From Bemisia tabaci (Eukaryota; Arthropoda; Insecta; Hemiptera; Aleyrodidae): a stretch of DNA of 64,000 bases. Where the stretch lies: NCBI RefSeq assembly GCF_918797505.1, contig NC_092801.1, positions 29,418,477 through 29,482,476 of the forward strand, in the 5' to 3' direction. The notes beneath the pieces were generated by a model. That model worked only from the letters and a program-made list of their open reading frames with translations. It did not search any database and was not told the origin of the DNA. Of this stretch, positions 1 to 12,100 are shown piece after piece; position 1 is the first letter of the stretch; every line of letters begins with the position of its first letter. The translations under genes and the position numbers were made by a program.

Positions 1-154
1 ATGAAAGAAACCTTTGAGGTACCCCCTGCAAGAGGAACAAGGATACTTCGAGTTTTGCATCGGTGAGAAGCTTCGCCAAAAGAATAGCCAACCCTCCGCT
101 CCATGTCTCTCCAACTAAAGTATATGGACCTCTCCTTTGAATTTTCAACATCGA
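1..154 (-). CDS. Gene A exon 30 (partial): thioesterase-like nucleophile region, Ser replaced
   Basis: Acceptor cttgcag; reads SMLKIQRRGPYTLVGETWSG, then GLAILLAKLL and SLFLLQGVPQRFLS to the window edge. FAS thioesterase has 'GPYRVAGYSYGA'; the GxSxG serine is Thr (GETWS). The rest of the domain and the stop codon are outside the window. Confidence 0.85.
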
Positions 155-3100
155 CTGCAAGTATAAAATCAGGACGGATGATGTTGATGTTTGATATTCT
201 TTTCCCAAATGCTTTAATTTCATCAAAGTTAGGTTGTAAACCTTAAAATCCGTACAAAAATAGTTGAGGATTCCTCATGTTGAGATTTCACAGTTGATCA
301 ATCGGTAGAGTATTCATTAGATTTTAAAACGTTCTCTCAAACATTTTCGAGATTAAATCATTATCGGGTTAATGTCAAGACGTCATATGAAGTCTGATTT
401 TGATGTCAAAGTAGTTAGAGATATCTATGGAATGCCGGGAGTAACTGTTGTGAATCGTTGAGGATGGGTTTACAGTATGTACTTTTGAGAACGAGTCAAC
501 AGTCGATTGATCAACTGATAAACTTTAAGGTGATTCGATGAACTCCATATTTTGTGTCAGAACGGCATACGGTATATCGCATCAATTGGTTCCATTTTTT
601 CAGCTACACGTCATTTTTCTCCAATTCTGAGATCGCAATTCTGTTCTCAGGAGACTACAGCACTCACTTACCAATTCTAACAAAAAAATTCAACGTAATA
701 AAGGCGTGGTTTTTTTTAGGGAGAAAACATAGCATTCGATATACTGATATCGAAACTGCACTCAAATGCGATATTCTCTCTCTAAAATAATCACGCCCTT
801 ATTACGTTGAATTTCTTTGTTAAAATAAGTGAGTGCTTCAGTCTCCAATTGTTTTTTGATTCGCAGATTCCACAATAGTCGTTGCGCAATGCCAATAGAA
901 TTTAGTTTGAAATATGCCACTCGGAATCGAACAGCAGTTTCTCAAGTATTCAACATCATTTTATGATTTTCATGATATTCGGGTTTTCGGACCTTGTCCA
1001 TGTCCAATTCAAAGATAATTCTAGCGCCAGGAATTCTCGGAGAATTTCCTGAAACTTATATTCTCTTTGCTGGGGTTGGCATTACCTCTAATAGATGCGA
1101 AGCAACTTGCTCAGTAGAACCAGCTTCAGGATGTACATGAGCTACGTAACAGGGGTAGATTAGTTTCGAAATCAACGGTTTCAGCTGAGTTTGGCAAAAA
1201 GCAGGAACTATAAAAACAGGGAGGACGTCATCTATTTCTGTCGCTGTCCTCGGCGATAAAGATGGTGTGTAAAGGAATTCAGCAGAATTCCGAATGTCAA
1301 TTTGGGAGTCCCTTAAGCACAAATCTGCTCCCATTTCTTCCAGTTCGTGGATGGAAGATGGTAAGTAGTCGGTAAGCTTTTCGCATGCACCCGGAGCTGG
1401 TTAGAAACAGACATCATTGTGAGAGAGCTTGAAGGGTTGAAAGATGGGAAGTTATCTGTCATTATAGTGTTATGATATTGGACGTATTTCTGTCAAACGG
1501 AACTAATAAGCGCCATCGGGAGAGGAAGGGAAAGCGGGGCTTGGATTGGTAGCGGAATCGGGCGTTGGGCTCATTCCGTCCTATGCTCGCAATGCTTTTC
1601 CAGGGCACTTAGTTCTATGGGACAGAATGCGATATCCGGCATTCTAATTTCCGATTTTTGCGCTTAGTTCCGTTTGATATAAATACGTCTAATAGCATGT
1701 GTAGATTATGGCCTGAACAGCACTTTGCATATCGGCTTGTAATGGACGATGCTAGATGTTCATTACTCTCGATAGTGCCACGAAAACAACATTTTGCAAG
1801 AAAAATTTGTTTATGAATTGATAAAAATTTGATCAGAGATAACTTTCAACAAAAGCTTGTAACTCACAATTTGAATATTCATCTCTCTGATCATGCCATA
1901 TAAAAATATACGTTCCCCCCCCCCCCCCCGACCATGTTTCGCTTATTTAATAATAAAGGTGTTGCATGTGTGAGGAATTTGCGATTTGACTATTGGTTCT
2001 TACGTAAAAGTTCGCGAGAAACACGATGGTGCCACTGGTTTTCTCTGAAATCAACTCCCAAGCTCAAAAAAAGCTCTCAAGTTGAGGCCAAAATGGAGGG
2101 GATATCCCACGCTATCCTGAGAGTCCACATCTATATCAAAACAAACTCTCCATGCAAAGATAGGGAGCAAATACATTAGCAGCGATGCCACTGAGCGAAC
2201 TTTTACGTAAGAATCAACAGTCAAATCGCAAATTCCTCACACATGCAACATCTTTATTACTCCAGTGAGGCCCATAACACTGACCTATGAAGCTTTACTG
2301 ACCAACAGCAAACTTTTAAAGTTTATCCCCTTGTTATTCACTTTACAAGCGGGTAGATGTGCTCAGCCTCTTACCTGAATCATTCAATCTGTTCTCAATC
2401 TTACTGGAAACGACGTAAGTCGCCGTCTTATCCGGATCAGTCATGGCTTGGCCTAGGGCGTGAGAACAGTCTACATCATCACTGCACACTATTGTAACCA
2501 TGTCATCTGACTCATAGGTACTCGTGGCCGCTTGTATGTTTATCAGCGAACAGTCGTTTTTTAATTGCTTCAATTCATCTCCAACATTTGACAGGATGTC
2601 TACATGTTCGTCCTGTGAGAATTTAAACAATTTTCAAAATGTAACTGCACGGAGGAAAGCATTACCTTGTATTGTTATCTAGCTTCAACCAGGAAGAAAA
2701 ACTACCGATGAAGTTTGACAGTAACAAACAAAGAACCGTGTTACCTTCAACTCGTCATCGAAAGACTTTAACGCCAGTGAAGAAAAGTAAACCATGTACC
2801 GATAGAGTAACTGGAGAGATGAGTATCAAGGTTTGCGGCGTTGCAGACTTTCTGTCATACTTTTTTTTTACATGGAAAACTATTGTGCGTCATTTGAAAA
2901 CTGCAGTGATTTTTCTTCTATTTATAAAAAATATTCTATGAGAACTTCAAACCATTATGTTGGTTTGGTCTCATTTTACAAAATGAAATAGGAGCGGCGA
3001 TTTCGGAACACCGCGACCGAGATACGCTTTTTTGCAGTTTCATCGTCGATATATAAAGAACAATGAGGACACTTTTTTTAGGGAATATTACTTCTTTTTT

Positions 3101-6100
3101 ACTATTCTCTCATTTTTCTCTCATTTTACCATCTCTCTCAACCCTTCCCTTAGAAGACGGGAACTGTTTGTTTCCGGAGTTCACAAAAAATATACGCACT
3201 CACCAGTGAGATTGCCAATATCGTTGATATTTTTCCTAGTCTCTCCGCTTTTCCGAGCAGTTTTTTTACGCCTGAGGCCGTCTTCATCATATCGTTGGAT
3301 ACCATGAGGAACATAGCATCGTGCTTTATAGTAGAATTATTTATCTTCCGAATTGCACTTTCACCGCCTCGCATGTCCAATGTGGCCATGACAATTTTTT
3401 TAACGCCACGTTCCAGTAACCAATCTATTATATTGACTGCTTTTCCGGCAGTTTCAGCTGAAATGAGTGCATCCATAATTAGTACAGACTTGTAATAATA
3501 ATCAAGCAACATATACGACTATAATCATTTCTTTATAATTTATTTTTTAACGGTGGTATACTTTGCGTAAAATAATGATAGTTGAAATATTGGTGAGGCG
3601 AGTTCTTTCACTCAACGTTTCTCAACTTCCTTTGGAAACTTAAAAATGCACCCACTCATAAAACAGCTAAGCGCTCCTGTAGTGCAACCTCATTAGAGTT
3701 TTCCCGCCACTAATTGGCTTAATTGTAACTACTTAAATTTTGGATTTATAGTTTTATTTTGTAAGTGCTTACTTAGAATGATGTAGGTTTGGTGCGCATC
3801 TCCATTTGCAATCCATTCGCTGTGTCCATTCAACCCATTTCGTTTCTCTCGCGTCGGTTTGTGGGTCTTTTTACCAGTGCAATCATTACTTACGTCTAGA
3901 ATTAATTTTCCGCCTTGTTCTGTAATTAGTTCAACGGACCTGTAACCAAATTTCAAAAACTATTCTCACAATATATTCTAGAATTAACTCAAGCTATGAT
4001 GGTTTGCAGCTCACAGTTCAAAAGCCGTAATTTTGAGATAAATAAGTTATTTAAAATTCCAATCCATCGTGTTCATGGTCCGTAGTTATTGGAATCTGAT
4101 ACCACTAAAAGGGTTCTTTTTAAGATACTGTTGAGCAAATGCATTAGCACGGTAGTCACTTTGTGCGGGTACTCTACACTGGAAAAAAAAACACATTGGA
4201 TCTAGAGTCCAGACTCTTGAAAACATTGACAAGAAAAAGTACTCTTGATTCAATCAGATTTTTGCTTAAATCAAAAGGAAATCCGCTCAAATTAAGAGGC
4301 TTGGTTCTTGATTTAAGCAAAAATCCGATTGAATCAAGAGTTTTTTTTCTTGTCGATGTTTTTAAGAGTCTGGGCTCTACATCCAATGTGTTTTTTTCCA
4401 GTGTATGTTTTTATGGCGGACAACTATATCGATTGATAAAGTGCGAAACCGCGTAACTTTATCGCGAAGTTTCAAAATTTCCACTCCTTTTTTAGGAGAA
4501 ACAAATCAGTTCTATAGTTTGAAATTTATACAGAATATTCTACAAACAGAGAGGAAAAATCAAGGAAGCTTTCAAGAAATTACGTTTTCTAATTTTCCAA
4601 GGATATAATTAATTTTGGCTAGGAGTCTGTAACGTCGCAAACGAAGATTCACTGGAAAACAACACATTGGATCTAGAGTCCAGACTCTTGAAAACATTGA
4701 GAAGAAAAAGGATTCTTGATTCAATCAGATTTAAGCTTAAATCAAAAGAAAATCCGCTCAAATTAAGAGGATTGGTTCTTGATTTAAGCTTAAATCTGAT
4801 TGAATCAAGACCATTTTTTCTTGTCAATTTTTTTAAGAGTCTGGACTCTACACCCAATGTGTTTTTTTTCCAGTGTGCGTCGTGTTTCATTGTGGTATTT
4901 CAAAATCTCCACTCTTGTTTTTTCTCCGAGGAGAAACAAGTTCTCTATATTATTGTTTGAGGTTTCTACGGAATATTCTACTAATAACGATATAAAATCA
5001 ATAAGCTTTCATGAAATTAAGTCGGCTGGATTTCCGATGAAGAACTTAAGTACGACAGATAGTCCGGAACATCGCAAACGGAGGTACGTGGTTTTGCACT
5101 GTAGCCATCGATATATCATCACCTCCGGCTAAAGTATCACAAGCCCGATGTGACGTTTAAAAATTTCCGCCGCCATTTCATTTTTTTACAGAGATTTTGT
5201 TCGACGAAGCTGTGCAAAAATTTCACCGAATTTTCTTTATGCTGCCGAAAAAATTCAGTGAAATTTTCAAACAGATTCAACCAACAATTTCTCTGCAAAA
5301 AAATAAAATGGCGGCGGACATTTTTAAATGTTGCATGGCACTTGTGATACTTTGGCAGGAAGTTGAAAATATGTAAATTTGCCTTCGATGATTGAGAGTC
5401 CTAAAGTCTGAAGTTGATAGTAAACTGCGTTTACACACCGCGGTAACTGGTTCAGGTTATCCGTATCAAGAATTTGATGCGGTATATGAACGATCCGACC
5501 AGACGCCAAACTCTCGCTGACCAGGGCGTGAAGACGCAGCTTATGTTCCTTGGGTAGATCCTTGAGACTTGACTGCTTGAAGCTGTAGTACCCGTTGCAC
5601 TCGTTGAACCTGCCCATGGGCAGTGGAGCGTTGTGGTCCATCGTCTCTTCGTTGAGGTTCACGAAGCAGCCGAACTCCCCGATACACTTCCAAGCGACCA
5701 GCATCTGGCGTCGAGGCAGGTCGCTGATGATTATGTCAGCGCCGATTCCGCCGGTTGCGAACATTACTGGCACGTAAAAGTCCTCGTTGTTGTGGTCCGT
5801 GATGTGCGACTCGGACATCTGGAAAAAGGCTGTGCTATTTGCTGGGCTATCGCAAAGTAAATGGAGATGTTGCATGTGTGAGGGATTTGCAATTTGACCA
5901 TTGATTCTTATGTAAAAGTTCGCGAGAAACACGATGGTGCCACTGATTTTCTCTGAAATTATCTCCCAAGCTCAAAAAAAGCTCTCAAAGTGAGACCAAA
6001 ATGGAGAGGATATCCCACCCTACCCTGAGAGTCCACCTCTACTTCAAAACAAACTCTCCATGCAAAGATAGAGAGCAGATACATTAGCAGTGATGCCGTG

Positions 6101-9100
6101 TTTTCAGTTTTAGAGTCCCCAAATAAAGTAGCAGCCCTGTCAAAGTATTTGCTCCCTTTCTCTGCATGGATAGTTTGTTTTAATGTAGAGGTGAACTCTC
6201 AGGGTAGGGTGGGATATCCCCTCCATTTTGGTCTCACTTTGAGAGCTTTTATTGAGCTTGGGAGATAATTTCAGAGAAAACCAGTGGCACCATCGTGTTT
6301 CTCGCGAACTTTTACGTAAGAATCAATGGTCAAATCGCAAATTCCTCACACATGCAACATCTCCATTGAGGGGCTTGGAGGACAATGTGCATAAGTGAAG
6401 TTTTTGCTATTTCGAGGAATAGGTGTTCAAAGTTTCAAAAGTACATGGAGCCTTATGGTGAAGAGGATGTTAAAACTCACTTTTTGATGGTTTAAAGTTG
6501 GATTTTTGTTGTGAATTTTTCGCACAATATAAATGCAAATTAGTTGAAGTTGAGTACATGAATGTCAATTTTTTTTTCAAATACTGCACTTATGCGCCTT
6601 TCCCTCCGAGCCCCTTAATTGTCACCGATGCAAACAGCGACTTTGGTGCTACACCCCCCCCGGTCAGCAGTAAAACTGATGAAGGGGGAAGAGCAGTGTG
6701 TAAAATAAAAAGGAGGAATAAAAAAGACCTGCTATACTTTATTTTTTTAAAAGAAAACTACTCAACGTCAATTCTTGAAAACTTCCGTGTTTTCCCTTCT
6801 CTTCACGAAGAAAACTCTGTGAAAATTTCAAGAAATGATGTTGATTTGTTCTCCTCCAAAAAAATAAAATGGGAGCGGAGATTTTTAAACACTGCAAACG
6901 GGATACGTGGTCTGGTAGTTTCTACGTCGATGGATACATAGATTTGCGAAACTACACCACATCTTGTTTCTTGTTTGATTGTTTTTTTCGGGGTGTGGAG
7001 GGTAGGGGATTTATCAAAATAATAAACAAGTTGGATTTTGCAATCGCTAGCGATAGCAATATTCGTCATGGGAACGTTAGCTTCTGGGATATGAAAATGT
7101 TAAGGTATACAGTTCGTTTGTAGTATCTTCTGAATTGAAGGGGCTATGTAATTTTATGTTGACATCCCTTTTTTAACATTTTTAATTATTTTCTATGCAT
7201 ACAAAAAAGCTGTCATGTACCAATTATTTATTTTCGTTGGATTATTTATGGTTTTCGGAAGTTAACGCATTTAAGTTTCAGGTTCGCTTTTTCGGCGTAA
7301 AGTATACGTAAGGTGTCCCAAAAGCACCGGGACTTGTTCTGTAACTTCGAAAGTAAGATAGATACAGACATGATCTTGATCTCATTTTAAAGATCAACTC
7401 AATACCCATCGATTAAAACCAAGATCAGCTCAATCGGATAAAAATTGACCGAGTTATGGCAATTTGAAATTAGCGAGGAAAGTTTACGCCTACGGTTCTT
7501 AAAGAAGATTCTTCATCGCCGTAAATCGAAAAGTCGGCCGATAAAGTGATGCTTATTGTGTTTTTTTATTTTCGCGGTGTCATTTATCAACATTTTGTAC
7601 CATCAAACACAACAGTTGACAGTGCGTATTATTGCAAAGTACTAAAGGAGTTGAGAATGCACATTTCCCGGAAACGGTCGGACTTGAAAGCTTCGTGGAT
7701 ACTCCATCAAGACAATGCGCGGCCTCACACATCGAGCTTAACACGTGAATTTATGAGTAAAAATGGAGTTGAAACAATCTCTCATCCCCCTTATAGCCCT
7801 GACTTGGCTCCATGTGATTTTTGGATGTTTCCCACGCTTAAAAAGGAGCTTCGCGGACGAAGATTCGTATCGAAGACCGAAATCCAGAATGCAATTCAAA
7901 ACTTCTTCAACTCCATCCCAGAGGAAGAATTCAGGAAAACAATGTTGGATAAGTGGCAAGAGCGCATGAAAAAGTGCATCCGGTTTGATGGACGGTACTT
8001 TGAAAAGCAAAAGGAAGTTATGGAAGATTCGGAGGAAAGTGGATACGAATATTAACTTTTTGAATCCTGGTAAGCGAAAAATCTTCCTAAAAACGGTAGG
8101 GGTAAACTTTCCTCACTGATTTCAAATTGCCATAACTCGGTCAATTTTTATTCGATTGAGCTGATCTTGGTTTTAATCGATAGGTATTGAGTTGATCTTT
8201 AAAATGAGACCAAAATCATGTCTGTATCTATCTTACTTTTGAAGTTACAGAACCAGTCCCGGTACTTTTGGGACACCCTACGTATGATATTTTTACTCTA
8301 CACATATGCCCGAATACGCATCATAAGGGGCCTATGTGCTTCCTAAGTTGCCAGGTATTAATTATTGTTAGATGATTGGTCTAAAACATTCAATACGACC
8401 AGTAAAAATTAAGTGTCCCCTACGAGATTCGAACCCCCGCTCGCACAAAAGGAGGATATACTACCCGCTTGAGGATGGTGCCGTAGTCATCTGAGCCATC
8501 TTGTCGCACGGAGAGGTGGGGAAAAAAGAAAACAGTTAAGAGATCTCGGACGCTGAGCGGGGCTTCACAAAAGAAGTCCTTGAGACTTGGTCCACTGATG
8601 TGATATGTCAGGACGGAGTAAGCGCCTTTCTCTGTGAGACATTGTTTGCCTATACCCCCATGTGTCTCAAGGTCCGCACCTCAACATGCATTTGCTATCG
8701 CGGCAGTAAACTGAGGCAATATTTCTGTATTCATGGATTAAATCCATCAATCGAGTTCTGATTTTGGCTCATATATCCGTAACGGGTCCTCCAGAACAAT
8801 TTTCCGCCTTGTACAATGGTTATTATTTCTTTATATCTATGTTTAAAATTTGAGGTGGGATAATGGCGGCTTCTCAAGAGCAACGGGGTAGGCGATCTTT
8901 TGCACCAACGAACAGAAAACTGATGGCGAAAAATAGCCAATGAAAACCTCCCAAAAAAAATAATTTGCCTAAAAACGGAACTTCGTGGTTCTGCGCAGAT
9001 TTACCAGTCAGACACGACATCTCAAGATGGAAAAAAACTCGCTGAAAGCGAATTTTAGCAATCAACACAACTTGACGTAGAGACATGATTGGCTAAAAAA

Positions 9101-12100
9101 TAAAACGGTTTTTGATACATCGGAAAATCAACCAAAAATCGGAGACTGGGCGAAACGCTCAAGGTCGCAGAGGTATAGGGAATCCCATAGCGAAAGCAAC
9201 GGAACGATTCTAATATCATGGGGAACTCCGTTCCCATGACAAAAACTAGCTGACCCCTACGAGATTCGAACCCCCGCTCGTACAAAAAGGGACCCTTTCA
9301 AAGCGTTCCAGTGGTATCGGAGTCAACTGAGCCATCTCGACGCGCGCTGCTGTTGTGGGAAAAAAGAACAATTAAGTGATCTCGGACGCTGAGCGGGGCT
9401 TCACAAAAGGCGTCCTTGAAGTTTCGGCGCGGTTCGGCCCTTGCGGTAATATGAGACAACGGATTAAGCGCATTTCTCTGTGAGACATTGTTTGCCTATG
9501 CTTTCATGTGTCTCGAGGTTCATCCCAGCATGCATTCCGATCGCGGCAGTTGAGCTAAGGCAATATTTGCGTATCCATGAATTAAATCAATCAATCAAGC
9601 TCTGATTTTGACTTCTTTGTTCGTCACGAGTCCTCCAGAGCAATTTTCCACCTTGTACGATGGTTATTATGTCTTTATTTCTATTTGTAAAATTTTAGGT
9701 GGGATAATGGCGGCTTCTCAAGAGCACCGAGGTAGGCGATCTTTTGCACCAACGAACAGAAAACTGTTGGCGAAAAATAACCAATCAGAACCTCCCAAAA
9801 AAAAGAATTTGCCCAAAATCGGAACTTCGTGGTTCTGCGCAGATTTACCAGTCAGACACGACATCTCAAGGTGGAAAAAAACTCGCTGAAAGCGAATTTT
9901 AGACATCAACACAACTTGACGTAGAGACATGATTGGCTAAAAAATACAACGATTTTTGATACATCGAAAAATCAACCAAAAATCGAAGACTGGGCGAAAC
10001 GCTCAAGGTCGCAGAGGCATAGGGAATCCCATAGCGATAGCAACGGAACGATTGTAATATCATGGGGAACTCCGTTCCCATGACAATAAAAATGTGTAAC
10101 TTGGTGTAGGACATACATACCTCAGGAAAGAGAATCATCAAGAGTTTTCGGGCTGCTTTGTTCGGGACCGTCGCAAAGACATCGTAGCCCATGTTAAGGC
10201 ATAATGATATGCATGCAATTCCGATAGGCGTTTGACCGTTTAGTATAAATGCTGTCTTTTTGATCGGTACCCTGAGTATTTTGTCCATTATCACATGTGC
10301 CTGAATACAAGAAAAGTTGTATTTATATTTTACTCGCAAAAATGCATATAGTTTTTGGAGCTTGAGTCCAAAAAATTTGATGCTCCTGCATCAGATCAAC
10401 CGTTTTTTAAAAAAATTAAATATGCTCTACTAATGAAGGAAGTTGGGGTAGATGTTCTCAATTCCTGAACATGAATAAAATGAGATTAAAAGTCTGAGAC
10501 TGTGTGAAAGACGTTAATGTAGTAGAACAAATAAATTCGGATTGGTTTCGAATAAAGCTCGACCAATCATGATGAATTGAATGAACCAAAACAACGGAAT
10601 AAAATTTAATTAGGAAAGGTGAGAAAAGATTTAAAATATGACAAACCATTAAATATGCGGACGGAAGAGCTGCTGCTCCGATTAGGGGAAAAGATGGAGG
10701 AACAGTCCATTGGAAGATAGGATCAAGAGAGAGGTTCCTTCCAAATCCTTTTGGTTTGTAAGCGATTCCCATTACATTATGCCCTGAGAGCGAAATGCCG
10801 GAGTAATCAAGCACAGTCGATGCCTCCTGTTTCAAACAATAATCTAAGGATAATTTTACTAGAAAAATTAACAACCTTGGAAATCCGTTGTAAATTTAGG
10901 GGTATGAGTAACTAACTACGTCAACCAGTGAAGAGATCATAGTACAGAAAAAACCGGTGGACCACTAGATACGGTTCGGAATTATACCAGAGTATTACAG
11001 TTGGACGTATTTCTGTCAAACGGAACTATGTGCATTATGACTTGAGCCCTGTCACGCATATATTCATAAGGGCCCCAGGGCTCACGTTATAATGCACATA
11101 GTTCCGTTTGACAGAAATACGTCCAGTTCATGTCTCTTGATGAATATTTTATGCAATAACACGATGAGCCATTTGGACCGCGTTCAGCAGAAAGGAACCA
11201 AGCTATATTAGCTACTGCCAAATAATAGAGTAATTTACTTTTTTACATGAAAACGGCTGTGCGGATTTTAGTGCAAATTTCAGTCAAATTGCTGCATAGT
11301 ACGAAGCAAATTCCTCAGAATTTTCAAAGGAATCCGATCAAACGTTATCTTGTAAAAAATTAAAGTGCCCAATTAAATTTGGACGTATTTCTACCAAACA
11401 GACCTACGTGGAGGTGAGAAATATGGGGTGTGCTCGTTGAAGCTGCATAAGAAGCAATGTAAAAGTGGGCGTGATTCCTTTTGAAGAATCGGAAAAGCGG
11501 GATTTTACATTCTATCAAACAGACCTATGTGCCATCTGAATGCGGGATCCATGAGCCGCGGGCATGACACGAGAGCGTTGTGGACAGGGCTCACGAGTTA
11601 AAGACTCCCTCCAACGACCTGTTCGTTGTGACGGCGCTTGATCGTATTGCCGCTGACGTCACTGGCGCTTTATTATTCCCATTCACTCTTACGCAATGAG
11701 AACTAACGAGCACACCCCACATTTCTCACCTCCACATAGGTATGTTTGGTAGAAATACGTCCATTTGACGATAGATGACGTGGCTTGCTTCCTTTCTGCT
11801 AAAAGCGGTCCAGTTGAGAGTCTCGCTTGACAAGGAAACCGAGGTCCACGCATTCATGCCAAAAGGTACTATTTTCCACGCAAATCTTATGCAAGTAGCT
11901 CCTTTTAGCATAAATATGTCCAATTGCTAACTAAACTAGTTACTCTTGCAGTGATTTATTTTCTTACATATATTATTTTCAACGTAGGCTTGATCCTCGA
12001 CCTATTTGATGCTTTAACTAAGAGTGAAAATTTGAGCATCCAACACGTTCACCCTTGTTCGAAAAATCAATTATTAGCTTTTGATGATTGTATTCCAGTC

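Larger units (their letters stand above)
3940..5438. other. Gene A intron 25: three foldback repeats
   Basis: 1.5 kb between exons 25 and 26. Holds palindromic elements at 4176-4404, 4650-4875 and 5127-5356. The remainder (3940-4170, 4405-4640, 4880-5120) shows no gene. Confidence 0.65.
7030..8353. repeat. Older repeat carrying the mariner insertion
   Basis: The flanks (7030-7304 and 8283-8353) match, in reverse, the unbroken copy at 43810-44140: cgctagcgatagcaatattc, cgttggattatttatggttt, tatgcccgaatacgcatcat. The unbroken copy gives the empty site for the mariner. Confidence 0.85.
5819..10120. other. Gene A intron 24: repeat-filled
   Basis: 4.3 kb interrupting the ER region. Holds a foldback at 5861-6367, a degenerate repeat at about 6690-6960, a mariner at 7305-8282 nested in an older repeat (7030-8353), and two tandem tRNA-like composite repeats (8405-10086). 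No host gene seen. Confidence 0.7.

Noticed and set aside
4163..4960. Small genes with sequence 'ESRLLKTL.RK..LDSIRF'
   Set aside because: Mirror readings of palindromic MITEs on both strands.
5324..5438. Extension of gene A exon 25 to the end of the open frame
   Set aside because: The extension runs into a foldback repeat, and the donor at 5438 joins exon 26 in phase with a good family match.
8411..8516. Functional tRNA gene
   Set aside because: A- and B-box-like segments are present, but the sequence repeats elsewhere as part of a longer element and no clean cloverleaf was found.
8874..10642. Small gene 'FFHLEMSCLTGKSAQNHEVP'
   Set aside because: Part of the tRNA-like composite repeat, present in three copies with no conserved start or stop context.
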